From Casuarius casuarius (Eukaryota; Chordata; Aves; Casuariiformes; Casuariidae), in NCBI GenBank assembly GCA_003342895.1, contig PTFA01000042.1, positions 930,001-994,000 of the forward strand: 64,000 nucleotides of DNA, read 5' to 3'. Both the position numbers and the translations under genes were made by a program. This document shows, piece by piece, positions 62,619 through 64,000 of this stretch. Below the pieces are notes generated by a model that ran no database searches, was not told the DNA's origin, and saw only the letters and a list, made by a program, of their open reading frames with translations. Each line of letters opens with the position of its first letter. Within the stretch, counting starts at the first letter, position 1.

Positions 62619-64000
62619 CAGATCCTCAGAAGTATTCATACAAGCCCCAGGGATAACACATATCCAGCAGAGATGATTAAGCAGTGTCCAGAGAAAATTG
62701 GTTTCCATCAGAGGCAAGGAAATTGTCCTGATCCTCCCTTCATTCTTTACAATGTTTTCCAGCAAAACCCCTTCCAGCCTCTGTGGATGTTTGAATGTGG
62801 TGCCAAGGCTCTGTGCTTGTCCTCCTCTCGGAGCATCAGCCAGTCAAGTGGAAAGCACTGTGCAGTCATTTGGACACTCCAATTCACACAGTCCTCTTTC
62901 CTTTCTTTTTTTCTTTTTGTAAGCATTATCCATTTTTAGCCTGGTTTCCTAAGGGAACGTTCCTGTGCAAATGCACGGTCTGTCTGTCAGTGTGCTCCTA
63001 ATACCTTGGGAAAGTTGTCTGATTTCAACTACATTTAACATAGGGCTAAATGCTAAAAGACATGACATTACCGCAAGTCTTCTGCAAAGAAGTAGGCAGG
63101 TAATGGAGAGGGCCCCTAATTAATGACTTTGTGGAGGGAGAGAGAGTACTGCTGCATGGGCTCAACAGTTGTCTCTTGTATCTGGCCTGCGAGATGCAAT
63201 GCTTTAGCCCAGCCAGGCAGGTGGGGAGGACACACAGAGGGTGGTGTGTTGTGAGGCACTTGGATGCAACACACAAGGAAGCATAGGAAGCAGGATTCAG
63301 TAGCTGGCTTCTCCTAACTGCCTCGCTTATGGATAAGACAATTTTCATTTTAAATATACATACATTCTGGGAATTTTTAACAAGACTGAATTGAAAAAAA
63401 GAAACTAAAGATGTCAGTGTTGTTAATAACAGTATTGTTGTCACAGCTGTTATCAGTAAGAAGTTATTAATAAACGAACACATCTTGGTGATCTCTCTAG
63501 ATCCTCTGTTCCTGGATGTATCTGAGTATCACAGATTCTCACTGCAAAACATTACCGAAGTTTCCTGTCCATTTGTGTAGCTAAAACTGTTAATTTGCTC
63601 TTGTTATCTCATGTTTGGATAGTAAGATGTACCTTTCTGTGGCCTTGACAAATTTATCCTGCCCCTGTGATGCACCTACAAAGCACTGCTGCAGAAACAG
63701 TTTTCCCAGTCCCTCAGCTTTGCCCATGTCATCCCTCTCTTTGCAAATTCACCTTGCTTCACCATGTCCAACATAAGTTGTCTTCACTTTCAAGACCCTC
63801 TGCCTCTCTCCCGCTGGTGAGACCCAGCTGGAAGCCAGCTCCACAGCTGTCCTCACTGAAGGGCCTTTTCATGCTTAGTGGTTTCATTTTTAAGATCCTT
63901 TCTTAAACCCAGCTCATCCTGCAGCCATGCCAGCATTCGAGCAGACAAGGGAGGCTGTGGGTACACCCTTCCCGGCACCAGCCGGCGCTTGGCTTGGCCA

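Larger units (their letters stand above)
58843..64000 (+). other. HUNK: HUNK intron 3, first 5.2 kb
   Basis: Nothing in this stretch encodes the DFG-activation loop region expected next, so exon 4 lies beyond 64000. The sequence is AT-rich with a GC-richer patch at 60540-60900. It includes an old repeat-like piece at 59164-59262 and an AAAT microsatellite at 62600-62618. The 147-codon minus ORF at 60450-60893 and the 145-codon minus ORF at 63046-63483 have no recognisable product. Confidence 0.8.

Noticed and set aside
1..64000. CRISPR arrays, operons, phage, endogenous retrovirus or other prokaryotic or viral systems
   Set aside because: No regularly spaced repeats, no long intact ORFs, no LTR pairs or retroviral motifs were seen; the window is ordinary vertebrate DNA with two gene 5' ends.

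Overview
This is a vertebrate nuclear genome window (spliced exons, CpG-island promoters, very sparse coding, interspersed retroelements), not a microbial one. The only genes I can support are the 5' ends of two genes pointing away from each other: SCAF4 (minus strand, exon 1 at 3066-3095) and HUNK (plus strand, exons 1-3 at 30811-30898, 50905-51197 and 58787-58842). From memory, these two genes are neighbours in the same divergent arrangement on human 21q22.1, between SOD1 and MIS18A, so the window is conserved synteny. The visible repeats are old CR1 LINE fragments (18.9-19.5 kb, 41.7-42.4 kb) and MIR/CORE-SINE copies. Repeat density is low, and only about 27 kb separate the two genes. Together this suggests a sauropsid, most likely a bird; that is inference.

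Layout: 1-3065 is SCAF4 intron 1. About 2640-3830 is a CpG island covering SCAF4 exon 1 and its promoter, with an 85-base assembly gap. About 3.8-30 kb is intergenic: mostly AT-rich sequence without recognisable genes, one CR1 copy, one MIR copy, a 43-bp tandem duplication, two GC-richer patches with overlapping chance-length ORFs (20.2-22.0 and 27.5-29.6 kb), and two CTCF-like motifs in convergent orientation (10717 and 29912). About 30.0-31.4 kb is the HUNK CpG island; a 457-base gap removes the HUNK 5' UTR and roughly the first 58 codons. HUNK intron 1 (20.0 kb), intron 2 (7.6 kb) and the start of intron 3 (at least 5.2 kb) fill the rest.

The visible HUNK exons encode about 145 contiguous residues of the kinase N-lobe and catalytic loop: the glycine loop, the VAVK lysine, the HRD aspartate and the catalytic-loop asparagine. 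They stop at the first base of the DFG aspartate codon. Exons 4 onward lie outside the window. SCAF4 (RNA polymerase II CTD-binding, polyadenylation control) and HUNK (SNF1/AMPK-related kinase) have no known shared pathway; they are simply neighbours.

I found no convincing new biological system. The items most worth checking are a very strong G-quadruplex motif in HUNK intron 2, the 56-nt HUNK exon 3 whose skipping would remove the catalytic loop, the convergent CTCF-like motif pair, and an unexplained 219-codon ORF in a GC-rich intergenic patch.
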